Positions 19,383 to 31,943 of a stretch of 64,000 bases of DNA are shown piece by piece; within the stretch, counting starts at the first letter, position 1, and each line of letters opens with the position of its first letter. The notes under the pieces are model-generated. The model did not search any database. It worked only from the letters and a program-made list of their open reading frames with translations, and was not told the DNA's origin. Source of the DNA: Schistosoma mansoni (lineage: Eukaryota; Platyhelminthes; Trematoda; Strigeidida; Schistosomatidae); NCBI RefSeq assembly GCF_000237925.1, contig NC_031499.1, positions 6,702,195 through 6,766,194 on the forward strand, in the 5' to 3' direction. Both the position numbers and the translations under genes were made by a program.

Positions 19383-22300
19383 TATCACACAGTCCCTAAC
19401 CATTGGTTAAGATAGTCGCGCGGACCCCAACCAAGTAGCATGTATCCACCAACATAGCTCAGACTAGAGGTTAGTGACTTCAAGCACTAATGCCATGTTA
19501 TGGTTTGCCCCCCCCTAACTCTCTTCCAACCATCCCCAATACTAGTCAGCATTGCGCATCGTGGTAATCGGTGTTCGGCATACGTAACACGTGGCCCAAC
19601 CATCTCAGTCAATGAAGATTCACAAACTCATCAACTGATTTACCATCTGTTATAACGTATGAGTGCCCAATTTAATATATGAACGCCAATTTAGGGAGGA
19701 GTGAATTTATTGATCGGACGCAAATGATACTTGAAATCGTACGAGCAGTCTTGATTGCGTTCGGCCCTGCTATATGCTTAGCCCAGCCAGTTGAGTGCAG
19801 AACACAAATAACAGCCTCGGCAATATGAATCAATATTTACAAACACACTGGGTTTTTATACAACCCAAAGTAATTAATAAACTGATTATAACTCGAGAAT
19901 CGTATGATAATAAGTCAAGGTCAAAATAAAGTTAATGATAAGAGAAATACGAATATGAATAGTTCAGTTACGTAATAATTGTACAATAGGAAATAGGCAT
20001 ATTACATTGATCCATAAATAGACCTAAAAGTTACCATTCGTAATTCACCGGGGGATATAATACCATCATTCATTAATACCCTATGTCTAAACTCACTATT
20101 ACTTACCCGGTGATCCCAACAGATGCGAGCAATATTTCTAAGACGTCTGTGATCAAATACCAGTAACTTACGAGTATCTTCTATTCTTAATGACCACGTT
20201 TCACAGCCGCAAAGTAGAACAGAGCGAACTGCTGCACAATATACTCATCCCTTAATTGATAGACGGATATCTCGTCTTCGCCATAGGTGACGTAATTTAG
20301 CAAAAGCCAAACGAGATTTTTGAATCCTTGCACAGATTTCGTCAGACACTAACCCATTAGGGCTGATCAGACTCCCAAGATAAGTGAAGTTGTCGAAGCG
20401 TTCCACTACTTCACTCCCTATCCTTAGTTCAGGTGTTGACGCAGGCCAGTCCAGGAGTAACAATTTACATTTAGATGGGGAGGAACGCATCCTAAACATC
20501 CTGGCACTATTACTCAGTTCTAACAGAAGACTGCATTTTCTCAGCGTCTTCACCAAACAGGACTATGTCACCTGCGTATTTTAAGTCGATAAGTGGACGT
20601 CCTGGTAGGAGATCAATTCCTGAAAATTCAGTCGACGACAGTGTTATTTCTAGCAACAGGTCTATAATGAAGTTAAACAAAAATGGGGATAGTGGACAGC
20701 CTTGTCGGACACCACTTGAGGTTGTAAAATCAGATGACAGTTTCGCCATAAGCTCTCTGGTAGTGTTCGAGTAAAGAGCCTTCACAATGTTTATGTACTT
20801 CTGAGATACATTTTTCAATGATAGACACTGCCATAGAACCTCTCGGTCTACAGATTCAAATTCTGCTTTTAAGTCAAGAAAAACTATCATTGTCGGACGC
20901 CGATAAGCATGCCTGTATTCCGAAATTTGACGAATGATGAATATGTGGTCGATACAACCACGACCAGGTCTGAAGCCAGCCTGATTTTCTCGTGTTTGTA
21001 GTTCACGAGTCTTAGTTACACCCTCGGTAATTATTGAGGCTAGTATTTTAGATGCTATTTTAGTCAAACTAATCCCTCTATCGTTATTACAGGATGATTT
21101 TGACCCCTTCTTACATATTGGGACAATAAGTGATTGTGACCGGTCAGATGGGATTACATCCAGTCCCCAGATTTTAGCTAACATATTATTCAATCTAATC
21201 AATAAAACTGGATCACCATATTTAAAGACCTCTGGAGCCAATCCATCTGCACCAGCTGCTCTTCCTCGTTTCAGACTAGCTATAGCCTTTTGAACGTGAA
21301 CTAGAGTCGGGGGACCTACTTCAATGTTTCATTCAGACTGTCTGGGAATAATGTGTAACTGCAGAGTAGCTGAAGGCCAACAAAACTGTTCTCTAAAGTG
21401 TTCCGCCCATCGTTCTAAACGTCTAGGTTGAGGGCAGATGAGAGTGTCATCTTTTTCCGAGATTGTCTAGCTTACACTTGACTTCTTAATTCCAGTTTCT
21501 TTTATTAGTCTGATGAGTTTCCTGGTGTTGAATACAGCCGCTGCCTTTTCGAACTCTTTTGTTTTCATTGCCCACCACTGCCCACGGTCGTTCCTTAGAT
21601 TTTTAGTTAACCTAGATCTGATTTGATTTCAATCTTCATCGTGTTCAGAGCCTGATAGGATAAGTTTGCGGGAATTCCTCAGTGAAATAGACTTAGAAGA
21701 AATCCATTGGTTTTTTGTAACCATATGGTTTAAATTACTAACAGATGTTGCTGCTGTTTCCACAGCTGTTCATATATCTTTCCAAGCAACACCTAGGTGA
21801 GCCTCGTCTTCAAAACTGGCTAGATGTGAACTCCGTTGTTCCTGGAACTTACTTTTGAATTTCTCGTCCCTCAGTTCAATTCTGATGGTTATTCTTAGTG
21901 AAGTTTTTCTGCGTCCAGTGAGGCGCAACCAAATGTGTGCTCTTACTAAAGCATGATCAGAGTCTAAACAAGTATTACAATACGAGCGGCAATCTTCTAT
22001 TGAGCCTCTCTAACGATGACTGATGACAATATGATCTAGTTGAATCCATCGTTGGTTTGATGCAGGTGGTCGCCATGTTAGATGATGTCTCTCCTTATGC
22101 TTAAAATTAGTGTTTACCAAAAATAAACGATAGTCTGAGAAAAGTTGCAACAGACGATCACCATTATTTGTTGGCTGAGTTTTGAAACTAAAATACAACA
22201 TAAATGATTTTCTGTTTGGTTTAAGTTGACTAACTGGGCATTAAAGTCATCCGCTAAGAGTACTATGTCTGAGCGATTTTCTTTATTATGAGCGAGCAAG
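19383..22300 (-). pseudogene. Second non-LTR retrotransposon family, endonuclease-RT relic
   Basis: This minus-strand element spans nearly 3 kb including a nested LTR (19648-20062). From 22299 downward: endonuclease (VLLADDFNAQ; NTNFKHKERHHLTW; QLDHIVISHR), a decayed linker, then RT: VPICKKGSKSSC.NDRGISL, LQTRENQAGFRPGRGCIDHI, MIVFLDLKAEFESVDRE, SSGVRQGCPLSPFLFNFIID, LKYAGDIVLFGEDAEKM. The catalytic YADD is YAGD here. The C-terminus includes RLAFAKLRHLWRRRDIRL and, beyond the LTR, a WLGHVLRMPNTD-like block. It has a different sequence from the TAAG-tailed RTE copies. The 5' end is cut by the tRNA array. Confidence 0.85.
19648..20062 (-). mobile_element. Solo LTR, family LTR-B, nested copy
   Basis: A 415-bp element, TGTTATAACG...GGATATAATA on the plus strand, flanked by the 5-bp duplication ccatc (19643-19647 and 20063-20067). 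Its TATA region lies on the minus strand at 19855-19870. It interrupts the retrotransposon relic just before its C-terminal block. Confidence 0.85.
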
Positions 22301-22766
22301 GATGAATTTCATGCTGGTTACACAAAATCCGATACACTCATTACAACACACTATCACACGATTTGCAGTCAACACGTCATTGGGTGTGCAACGATATGGA
22401 CCAAGTCAACTGATTATGAGCTATGTTGGTGAATAAGAGAGGTAGGTTGATGAATCGGATGTGTGTGGACGTGAAATCATGTGGTGTTACTGGAGTAGTG
22501 GAAGTCGTGTTGGTTGTGGATTAGTGTTAGTGGTAGATATCAACGTTGTACGATGAGTGAGTAGTAATGGTGGTAGTAGGATTATGAAGCGTTGGTATTA
22601 CTGGTATTATTGTTTGTTGGTGATGGTGTAGTTAGTAGTAGTTGTTTGGTTTGTTGTTGTTGAGGTGAACAGATTTGTTGATTGTAAGTTAGTTGTGTAA
22701 ATGTTTGTTGTGTTGTAGATGTGAATGTGTGTGTGTGGGTATAGTGGGTCGCGGGCGAACGGCCGC

Positions 22767-22840
22767 GCCCTAGTAGCGCAGTAGGTTAGCGCGTCAGTCT
22801 CATAATCTGAAGGTCGTGAGTTCGAGTCTCACCTGGGGCA
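22767..22840 (+). tRNA. tRNA-Met(CAT), array unit 1
   Basis: Identical to the 3663-3736 gene. The anticodon CAT is at 22801-22803 and a T4 terminator follows at 22844-22847. The immediate 5' flank is GC-rich (gggcgaacggccgc) with tatag at 22740-22744. Confidence 0.97.
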
Positions 22841-23279
22841 GGCTTTTGACAAATATCTATGCCCAACATGTGTCCAACATGAACATGAACACACTCACAC
22901 TCACATCAACAATACCGCTTGCATTGTCACTCACTCCAATCCCATATGCACTCACGAACTGTCGCGTGTGCAACTGACCGACCGTCTGACTCGCTCACTC
23001 GGAGACTGCATGCCCTCTCTCAAATTGTTCGACGCGTCAGTCGTCTGGGTGACAATCAACCAGTCAATCATCTGGTCGGTGAAGCCTTGAGGCATGCATG
23101 CCACATGAAGCGTGGAGAGATGCCAGAAGTCAACGTCATTGACATGACATGCTGTCTGACCGTTCGATCAAGATTGATATCAGTGGATGGGGAACGAGAG
23201 AAGAGACACCACGAATATCATCCCCGTGACGGCTGTATCAGAGAATGTCCGTGTTGATGTGGAGCAGTGAGATCGAGGT

Positions 23280-23327
23280 GGATAATTGGATGTTACATAT
23301 ACTCTGATGGAGTGTATCCAATTATCC
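23280..23327 (+). other. 48-nt hairpin in the array unit
   Basis: The perfect 12-bp arms GGATAATTGGAT (23280-23291) and ATCCAATTATCC (23316-23327) enclose a 24-nt loop that has its own ACTC/GAGT stem. It recurs 513 bp after every tRNA start (for example 25099). No known RNA family is recognised. It could be a transcript-processing or recombination element, or chance. Confidence 0.6.
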
Positions 23328-23763
23328 TGATGTCGATGTTGTCGTTGATGCTGGCTTAGTTCGTGGAGTTCATGTCGGTAGTGTTTGTGATGGTAATGAG
23401 TGTGAGATTGGTGGTTGGATGTGATATGAGAGAGTGTAGTTTTGGTTTAGTCGTCGAGTTCTCATCTTCTCCACACAGTCCATAATCGACGTCGACTGCT
23501 CTCATCCAACTGACGAGTACGCACCACACTGTATCCGATGCATTTATTCTGTCATTGAAACTGGCAAACACCGGACACCTGGTCAGTAATCAGATGCCGG
23601 TTAAGCACATCGATAATGACTGATGACTCGATGTTCCATTCGAGGTGCGACCAGCTGACATGTTCTGTTCACAACTTCCACTTCACCTGGTCCGACATAG
23701 TGGTGTTGGGTCAGTGCAACTTCTATCACCATATGTCAATGTTTCATTGTGTGACGCTATATG

Positions 23764-23826
23764 TATGTAGTATGTATGTATGTATGTATGTATGTATGTA
23801 TGTGTGCGTGTGTGCGTGCGTGCGTT
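23764..23826. repeat. (TATG)n(TGCG)n microsatellite of the array unit
   Basis: Tetranucleotide tract whose copy number sets the unit length. It is longest in the unit starting 27742 (29212-29290), which has four tgtgtgcg repeats. Confidence 0.9.
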
Positions 23827-24585
23827 CAATTTCGATTTCACGTTAGTGTGTGAGATGGTGTGTTCCTCCTGTTGACATGAAGTTGATGGACGACGTTGAT
23901 GATGATGTTGGCTGATAAGCTGAAACGAAACAGTATTGTGTGGAGGTTATTCAGTGGAATGACAAATATGAAGTGACTGGCGTCTCTCGACTGGTTTGAT
24001 GTTCTGCTGACAGTTTGCATGAACGTTTGAAGCATGTGTATCGGTGTGTGATGGAAGGCGTGTAGATGAACGAAACGAGGCAAGACCGCGTGTGGATATT
24101 AATGATGAAAGTGGATGAAGATGAATTTCATGCTGGTTACACAAAATCCGATACACTCATCACAACACACTATCACACGATTTGCAGTCAACACGTCATT
24201 GGGTGTGCAACGATATGGACCAAGTCAACTGATTATGAGCTATGTTGGTGAATAAGAGAGGTAGGTTGATGAATCGGATGTGTGTGGACGTGAAATCATG
24301 TGGTGTTACTGGAGTAGTGGAAGTCGTGTTGGTTGTGGATTAGTGTTAGTGGTAGATATCAACGTTGTACGATGAGTGAGTAGTAATGGTGGTAGTAGGA
24401 TTATGAAGCGTTGGTATTACTGGTATTATTGTTTGTTGGTGATGGTGTAGTTAGTAGTAGTTGTTTGGTTTGTTGTTGTTGAGGTGAACAGATTTGTTGA
24501 TTGTAAGTTAGTTGTGTAAATGTTTGTTGTGTTGTAGATGTGAATGTGTGTGTGTGGGTATAGTGGGTCGCGGGCGAATGGCCGC

Positions 24586-24659
24586 GCCCTAGTAGCGCAG
24601 TAGGTTAGCGCGTCAGTCTCATAATCTGAAGGTCGTGAGTTCGAGTCTCACCTGGGGCA
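24586..24659 (+). tRNA. tRNA-Met(CAT), array unit 2
   Basis: Gene body identical to unit 1. The 5' flank has a private change (gcgaatggccgcg instead of gcgaacggccgcg). T4 terminator present. Confidence 0.97.
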
Positions 24660-26392
24660 GGCTTTTGACAAATATCTATGCCCAACATGTGTCCAACATG
24701 AACATGAACACACTCACACTCACATCAACAATACCGCTTGCATTGTCACTCACTCCAATCCCATATGCACTCACGAACTGTCGCGTGTGCAACTGACCGA
24801 CCGTCTGACTCGCTCACTCGGAGACTGCATGCCCTCTCTCAAATTGTTCGACGCGTCAGTCGTCTGGGTGACAATCAACCAGTCAATCATCTGGTCGGTG
24901 AAGCCTTGAGGCATGCATGCCACATGAAGCGTGGAGAGATGCCAGAAGTCAACGTCATTGACATGACATGCTGTCTGACCGTTCGATCAAGATTGATATC
25001 AGTGGATGGGGAACGAGAGAAGAGACACCACGAATATCATCCCCGTGACGGCTGTATCAGAGAATGTCCGTGTTGATGTGGAGCAGTGAGATCGAGGTGG
25101 ATAATTGGATGTTACATATACTCTGATGGAGTGTATCCAATTATCCTGATGTCGATGTTGTCGTTGATGCTGGCTTAGTTCGTGGAGTTCATGTCGGTAG
25201 TGTTTGTGATGGTAATGAGTGTGAGATTGGTGGTTGGATGTGATATGAGAGAGTGTAGTTTTGGTTTAGTCGTCGAGTTCTCATCTTCTCCACACAGTCC
25301 ATAATCGACGTCGACTGCTCTCATCCAACTGACGAGTACGCACCACACTGTATCCGATGCATTTATTCTGTCATTGAAACTGGCAAACACCGGACACCTG
25401 GTCAGTAATCAGATGCCGGTTAAGCACATCGATAATGACTGATGACTCGATGTTCCATTCGAGGTGCGACCAGCTGACATGTTCTGTTCACAGCTTCCAC
25501 TTCACCTGGTCCGACATAGTGGTGTTGGGTCAGTGCAACTTCTATCACCATATGTCAATGTTTCATTGTGTGACGCTATATGTATGTAGTATGTATGTAT
25601 GTATGTATGTGTGCGTGTGTGCGTGCGTGCGTTCAATTTCGATTTCACGTTAGTGTGTGAGATGGTGTGTTCCTCCTGTTGACATGAAGTTGATGGACGA
25701 CGTTGATGATGATGTTGGCTGATAAGCTGAAACGAAACAGTATTGTGTGGAGGTTATTCAGTGGAATGACAAATATGAAGTGGCTGGCGTCTCTCGACTG
25801 GTTTGATGTTCTGCTGACAGTTTGCATGAACGTTTGAAGCATGTGTATCGGTGTGTGATGGAAGGCGTGTAGATGAACGAAACGAGGCAAGACCGCGTGT
25901 GGATATTAATGATGAAAGTGGATGAAGATGAATTTCATGCTGGTTACACAAAATCCGATACACTCATTACAACACACTATCACACGATTTGCAGTCAACA
26001 CGTCATTGGGTGTGCAACGATATGGACCAAGTCAACTGATTATGAGCTATGTTGGTGAATAAGAGAGGTAGGTTGATGAATCGGATGTGTGTGGACGTGA
26101 AATCATGTGGTGTTACTGGAGTAGTGGAAGTCGTGTTGGTTGTGGATTAGTGTTAGTGGTAGATATCAACGTTGTACGATGAGTGAGTAGTAATGGTGGT
26201 AGTAGGATTATGAAGCGTTGGTATTACTGGTATTATTGTTTGTTGGTGATGGTGTAGTTAGTAGTAGTTGTTTGGTTTGTTGTTGTTGAGGTGAACAGAT
26301 TTGTTGATTGTAAGTTAGTTGTGTAAATGTTTGTTGTGTTGTAGATGTGAATGTGTGTGTGTGGGTATAGTGGGTCGCGGGCGAACGGCCGC

Positions 26393-26466
26393 GCCCTAGT
26401 AGCGCAGTAGGTTAGCGCGTCAGTCTCATAATCTGAAGGTCGTGAGTTCGAGTCTCACCTGGGGCA
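26393..26466 (+). tRNA. tRNA-Met(CAT), array unit 3
   Basis: Identical gene body, flanks and T4 terminator. Confidence 0.97.
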
Positions 26467-28207
26467 GGCTTTTGACAAATATCTATGCCCAACATGTGTC
26501 CAACATGAACATGAACACACTCACACTCACATCAACAATACCGCTTGCATTGTCACTCACTCCAATCCCATATGCACTCACGAACTGTCGCGTGTGCAAC
26601 TGACCGACCGTCTGACTCGCTCACTCGGAGACTGCATGCCCTCTCTCAAATTGTTCGACGCGTCAGTCGTCTGGGTGACAATCAACCAGTCAATCATCTG
26701 GTCGGTGAAGCCTTGAGGCATGCATGCCACATGAAGCGTGGAGAGATGCCAGAAGTCAACGTCATTGACATGACATGCTGTCTGACCCTTCGATCAAGAT
26801 TGATATCAGTGGATGGGGAACGAGAGAAGAGACACCACGAATATCATCCCCGTGACGGCTGTATCAGAGAATGTCCGTGTTGATGTGGAGCAGTGAGATC
26901 GAGGTGGATAATTGGATGTTACATATACTCTGATGGAGTGTATCCAATTATCCTGATGTCGATGTTGTCGTTGATGCTGGCTTAGTTCGTGGAGTTCATG
27001 TCGGTAGTGTTTGTGATGGTAATGAGTGTGAGATTGGTGGTTGGATGTGATATGAGAGAGTGTAGTTTTGGTTTAGTCGTCGAGTTCTCATCTTCTCCAC
27101 ACAGTCCATAATCGACGTCGACTGCTCTCATCCAACTGACGAGTACGCACCACACTGTATCCGATGCATTTATTCTGTCATTGAAACTGGCAAACACCGG
27201 ACACCTGGTCAGTAATCAGATGCCGGTTAAGCACATCGATAATGACTGATGACTCGATGTTCCATTCGAGGTGCGACCAGCTGACATGTTCTGTTCACAG
27301 CTTCCACTTCACCTGGTCCGACATAGTGGTGTTGGGTCAGTGCAACTTCTATCACCATATGTCAATGTTTCATTGTGTGACGCTATATGTATGTAGTATG
27401 TATGTATGTATGTATGTATGTATGTGTGCGTGTGTGCGTGCGTGCGTTCAATTTCGATTTCACGTTAGTGTGTGAGATGGTGTGTTCCTCCTGTTGACAT
27501 GAAGTTGATGGACGACGTTGATGATGATGTTGGCTGATAAGCTGAAACGAAACAGTATTGTGTGGAGGTTATTCAGTGGAATGACAAATATGAAGTGGCT
27601 GGCGTCTCTCGACTGGTTTGATGTTCTGCTGACAGTTTGCATGAACGTTTGAAGCATGTGTATCGGTGTGTGATGGAAGGCGTGTAGATGAACGAAACGA
27701 GGCAAGACCGCGTGTGGATATTAATGATGAAAGTGGATGAAGATGAATTTCATGCTGGTTACACAAAATCCGATACACTCATTACAACACACTATCACAC
27801 GATTTGCAGTCAACACGTCATTGGGTGTGCAACGATATGGACCAAGTCAACTGATTATGAGCTATGTTGGTGAATAAGAGAGGTAGGTTGATGAATCGGA
27901 TGTGTGTGGACGTGAAATCATGTGGTGTTACTGGAGTAGTGGAAGTCGTGTTGGTTGTGGATTAGTGTTAGTGGTAGATATCAACGTTGTACGATGAGTG
28001 AGTAGTAATGGTGGTAGTAGGATTATGAAGCGTTGGTATTACTGGTATTATTGTTTGTTGGTGATGGTGTAGTTAGTAGTAGTTGTTTGGTTTGTTGTTG
28101 TTGAGGTGAACAGATTTGTTGATTGTAAGTTAGTTGTGTAAATGTTTGTTGTGTTGTAGATGTGAATGTGTGTGTGTGGGTATAGTGGGTCGCGGGCGAA
28201 CGGCCGC

Positions 28208-28281
28208 GCCCTAGTAGCGCAGTAGGTTAGCGCGTCAGTCTCATAATCTGAAGGTCGTGAGTTCGAGTCTCACCTGGGGCA
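28208..28281 (+). tRNA. tRNA-Met(CAT), array unit 4
   Basis: Identical gene body and T4 terminator. It lies in the longest unit (1843 bp). Confidence 0.97.
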
Positions 28282-30050
28282 GGCTTTTGACAAATATCTA
28301 TGCCCAACATGTGTCCAACATGAACATGAACACACTCACACTCACATCAACAATACCGCTTGCATTGTCACTCACTCCAATCCCATATGCACTCACGAAC
28401 TGTCGCGTGTGCAACTGACCGACCGTCTGACTCGCTCACTCGGAGACTTCATGCCCTCTCTCAAATTGTTCGACGCGTCAGTCGTCTGGGTGACAATCAA
28501 CCAGTCAATCATCTGGTCGGTGAAGCCTTGAGGCATGCATGCCACATGAAGCGTGGAGAGATGCCAGAAGTCAACGTCATTGACATGACATGCTGTCTGA
28601 CCCTTCGATCAAGATTGATATCAGTGGATGGGGAACGAGAGAAGAGACACCACGAATATCATCCCCGTGACGGCTGTATCAGAGAATGTCCGTGTTGATG
28701 TGGAGCAGTGAGATCGAGGTGGATAATTGGATGTTACATATACTCTGATGGAGTGTATCCAATTATCCTGATGTCGATGTTGTCGTTGATGCTGGCTTAG
28801 TTCGTGGAGTTCATGTCGGTAGTGTTTGTGATGGTAATGAGTGTGAGATTGGTGGTTGGATGTGATATGAGAGAGTGTAGTTTTGGTTTAGTCGTCGAGT
28901 TCTCATCTTCTCCACACAGTCCATAATCGACGTCGACTGCTCTCATCCAACTGACGAGTACGCACCACACTGTATCCGATGCATTTATTCTGTCATTGAA
29001 ACTGGCAAACACCGGACACCTGGTCAGTAATCAGATGCCGGTTAAGCACATCGATAATGACTGATGACTCGATGTTCCATTCGAGGTGCGACCAGCTGAC
29101 ATGTTCTGTTCACAACTTCCACTTCACCTGGTCCGACATAGTGGTGTTGGGTCAGTGCAACTTCTATCACCATATGTCAATGTTTCATTGTGTGACGCTA
29201 TATGTATGTAGTATGTATGTATGTATGTATGTATGTATGTATGTGTGCGTGTGTGCGTGTGTGCGTGTGTGCGTGTGTGCGTGCGTGCGTTCAATTTCGA
29301 TTTCACGTTAGTGTGTGAGATGGTGTGTTCCTCCTGTTGACATGAAGTTGATGGACGACGTTGATGATGATGTTGGCTGATAAGCTGAAACGAAACAGTA
29401 TTGTGTGGAGGTTATTCAGTGGAATGACAAATATGAAGTGACTGGCGTCTCTCGACTGGTTTGATGTTCTGCTGACAGTTTGCATGAACGTTTGAAGCAT
29501 GTGTATCGGTGTGTGATGGAAGGCGTGTAGATGAACGAAACGAGGCAAGACCGCGTGTGGATATTAATGATGAAAGTGGATGAAGATGAATTTCATGCTG
29601 GTTACACAAAATCCGATACACTCATTACAACACACTATCACACGATTTGCAGTCAACACGTCATTGGGTGTGCAACGATATGGACCAAGTCAACTGATTA
29701 TGAGCTATGTTGGTGAATAAGAGAGGTAGGTTGATGAATCGGATGTGTGTGGACGTGAAATCATGTGGTGTTACTGGAGTAGTGGAAGTCGTGTTGGTTG
29801 TGGATTAGTGTTAGTGGTAGATATCAACGTTGTACGATGAGTGAGTAGTAATGGTGGTAGTAGGATTATGAAGCGTTGGTATTACTGGTATTATTGTTTG
29901 TTGGTGATGGTGTAGTTAGTAGTAGTTGTTTGGTTTGTTGTTATTGAGGTGAACAGATTTGTTGATTGTAAGTTAGTTGTGTAAATGTTTGTTGTGTTGT
30001 AGATGTGAATGTGTGTGTGTGGGTATAGTGGGTCGCGGGCGAACGGCCGC

Positions 30051-30124
30051 GCCCTAGTAGCGCAGTAGGTTAGCGCGTCAGTCTCATAATCTGAAGGTCG
30101 TGAGTTCGAGTCTCACCTGGGGCA
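30051..30124 (+). tRNA. tRNA-Met(CAT), array unit 5
   Basis: Identical gene body and T4 terminator. A private upstream change (ttgttattgagg) lies about 110 bp before the gene. Confidence 0.97.
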
Positions 30125-31869
30125 GGCTTTTGACAAATATCTATGCCCAACATGTGTCCAACATGAACATGAACACACTCACACTCACATCAACAATACC
30201 GCTTGCATTGTCACTCACTCCAATCCCATATGCACTCACGAACTGTCGCGTGTGCAACTGACCGACCGTCTGACTCGCTCACTCGGAGACTTCATGCCCT
30301 CTCTCAAATTGTTCGACGCGTCAGTCGTCTGGGTGACAATCAACCAGTCAATCATCTGGTCGGTGAAGCCTTGAGGCATGCATGCCACATGAAGCGTGGA
30401 GAGATGCCAGAAGTCAACGTCATTGACATGACATGCTGTCTGACCCTTCGATCAAGATTGATATCAGTGGATGGGGAACGAGAGAAGAGACACCACGAAT
30501 ATCATCCCCGTGACGGCTGTATCAGAGAATGTCCGTGTTGATGTGGAGCAGTGAGATCGAGGTGGATAATTGGATGTTACATATACTCTGATGGAGTGTA
30601 TCCAATTATCCTGATGTCGATGTTGTCGTTGATGCTGGCTTAGTTCGTGGAGTTCATGTCGGTAGTGTTTGTGATGGTAATGAGTGTGAGATTGGTGGTT
30701 GGATGTGATATGAGAGAGTGTAGTTTTGGTTTAGTCGTCGAGTTCTCATCTTCTCCACACAGTCCATAATCGACGTCGACTGCTCTCATCCAACTGACGA
30801 GTACGCACCACACTGTATCCGATGCATTTATTCTGTCATTGAAACTGGCAAACACCGGACACCTGGTCAGTAATCAGATGCCGGTTAAGCACATCGATAA
30901 TGACTGATGACTCGATGTTCCATTCGAGGTGCGACCAGCTGACATGTTCTGTTCACAGCTTCCACTTCACCTGGTCCGACATAGTGGTGTTGGGTCAGTG
31001 CAACTTCTATCACCATATGTCAATGTTTCATTGTGTGACGCTATATGTATGTAGTATGTATGTATGTATGTATGTATGTATGTATGTGTGCGTGTGTGCG
31101 TGCGTGCGTTCAATTTCGATTTCACGTTAGTGTGTGAGATGGTGTGTTCCTCCTGTTGACATGAAGTTGATGGACGACGTTGATGATGATGTTGGCTGAT
31201 AAGCTGAAACGAAACAGTATTGTGTGGAGGTTATTCAGTGGAATGACAAATATGAAGTGACTGGCGTCTCTCGACTGGTTTGATGTTCTGCTGACAGTTT
31301 GCATGAACGTTTGAAGCATGTGTATCGGTGTGTGATGGAAGGCGTGTAGATGAACGAAACGAGGCAAGACCGCGTGTGGATATTAATGATGAAAGTGGAT
31401 GAAGATGAATTTCATGCTGGTTACACAAAATCCGATACACTCATTACAACACACTATCACACGATTTGCAGTCAACACGTCATTGGGTGTGCAACGATAT
31501 GGACCAAGTCAACTGATTATGAGCTATGTTGGTGAATAAGAGAGGTAGGTTGATGAATCGGATGTGTGTGGACGTGAAATCATGTGGTGTTACTGGAGTA
31601 GTGGAAGTCGTGTTGGTTGTGGATTAGTGTTAGTGGTAGATATCAACGTTGTACGATGAGTGAGTAGTAATGGTGGTAGTAGGATTATGAAGCGTTGGTA
31701 TTACTGGTATTATTGTTTGTTGGTGATGGTGTAGTTAGTAGTAGTTGTTTGGTTTGTTGTTGTTGAGGTGAACAGATTTGTTGATTGTAAGTTAGTTGTG
31801 TAAATGTTTGTTGTGTTGTAGATGTGAATGTGTGTGTGTGGGTATAGTGGGTCGCGGGCGAACGGCCGC

Positions 31870-31943
31870 GCCCTAGTAGCGCAGTAGGTTAGCGCGTCAG
31901 TCTCATAATCTGAAGGTCGTGAGTTCGAGTCTCACCTGGGGCA
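31870..31943 (+). tRNA. tRNA-Met(CAT), array unit 6
   Basis: Identical gene body and T4 terminator. Confidence 0.97.

Noticed and set aside
20510-21241. 243-codon reverse-transcriptase frame as an active gene
   Set aside because: The catalytic YADD is YAGD, the element is truncated by the array and split by a solo LTR, and neighbouring frames are broken.
22919-23257. 112-codon open frame recurring in every array unit (and shorter ones of 81, 71, 69 and 61 codons)
   Set aside because: Recurrence only reflects identity of the tandem DNA. It starts just after a tRNA gene, is truncated to 65 codons in the solitary copy, and shows no recognisable domain.
23510-23562. CTGACGAG followed by GAAAC inside the array unit, resembling a hammerhead
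   Set aside because: About 40 nt separate the two boxes, with no stem II pairing and no GTC triplet with a matching stem I. Chance match.
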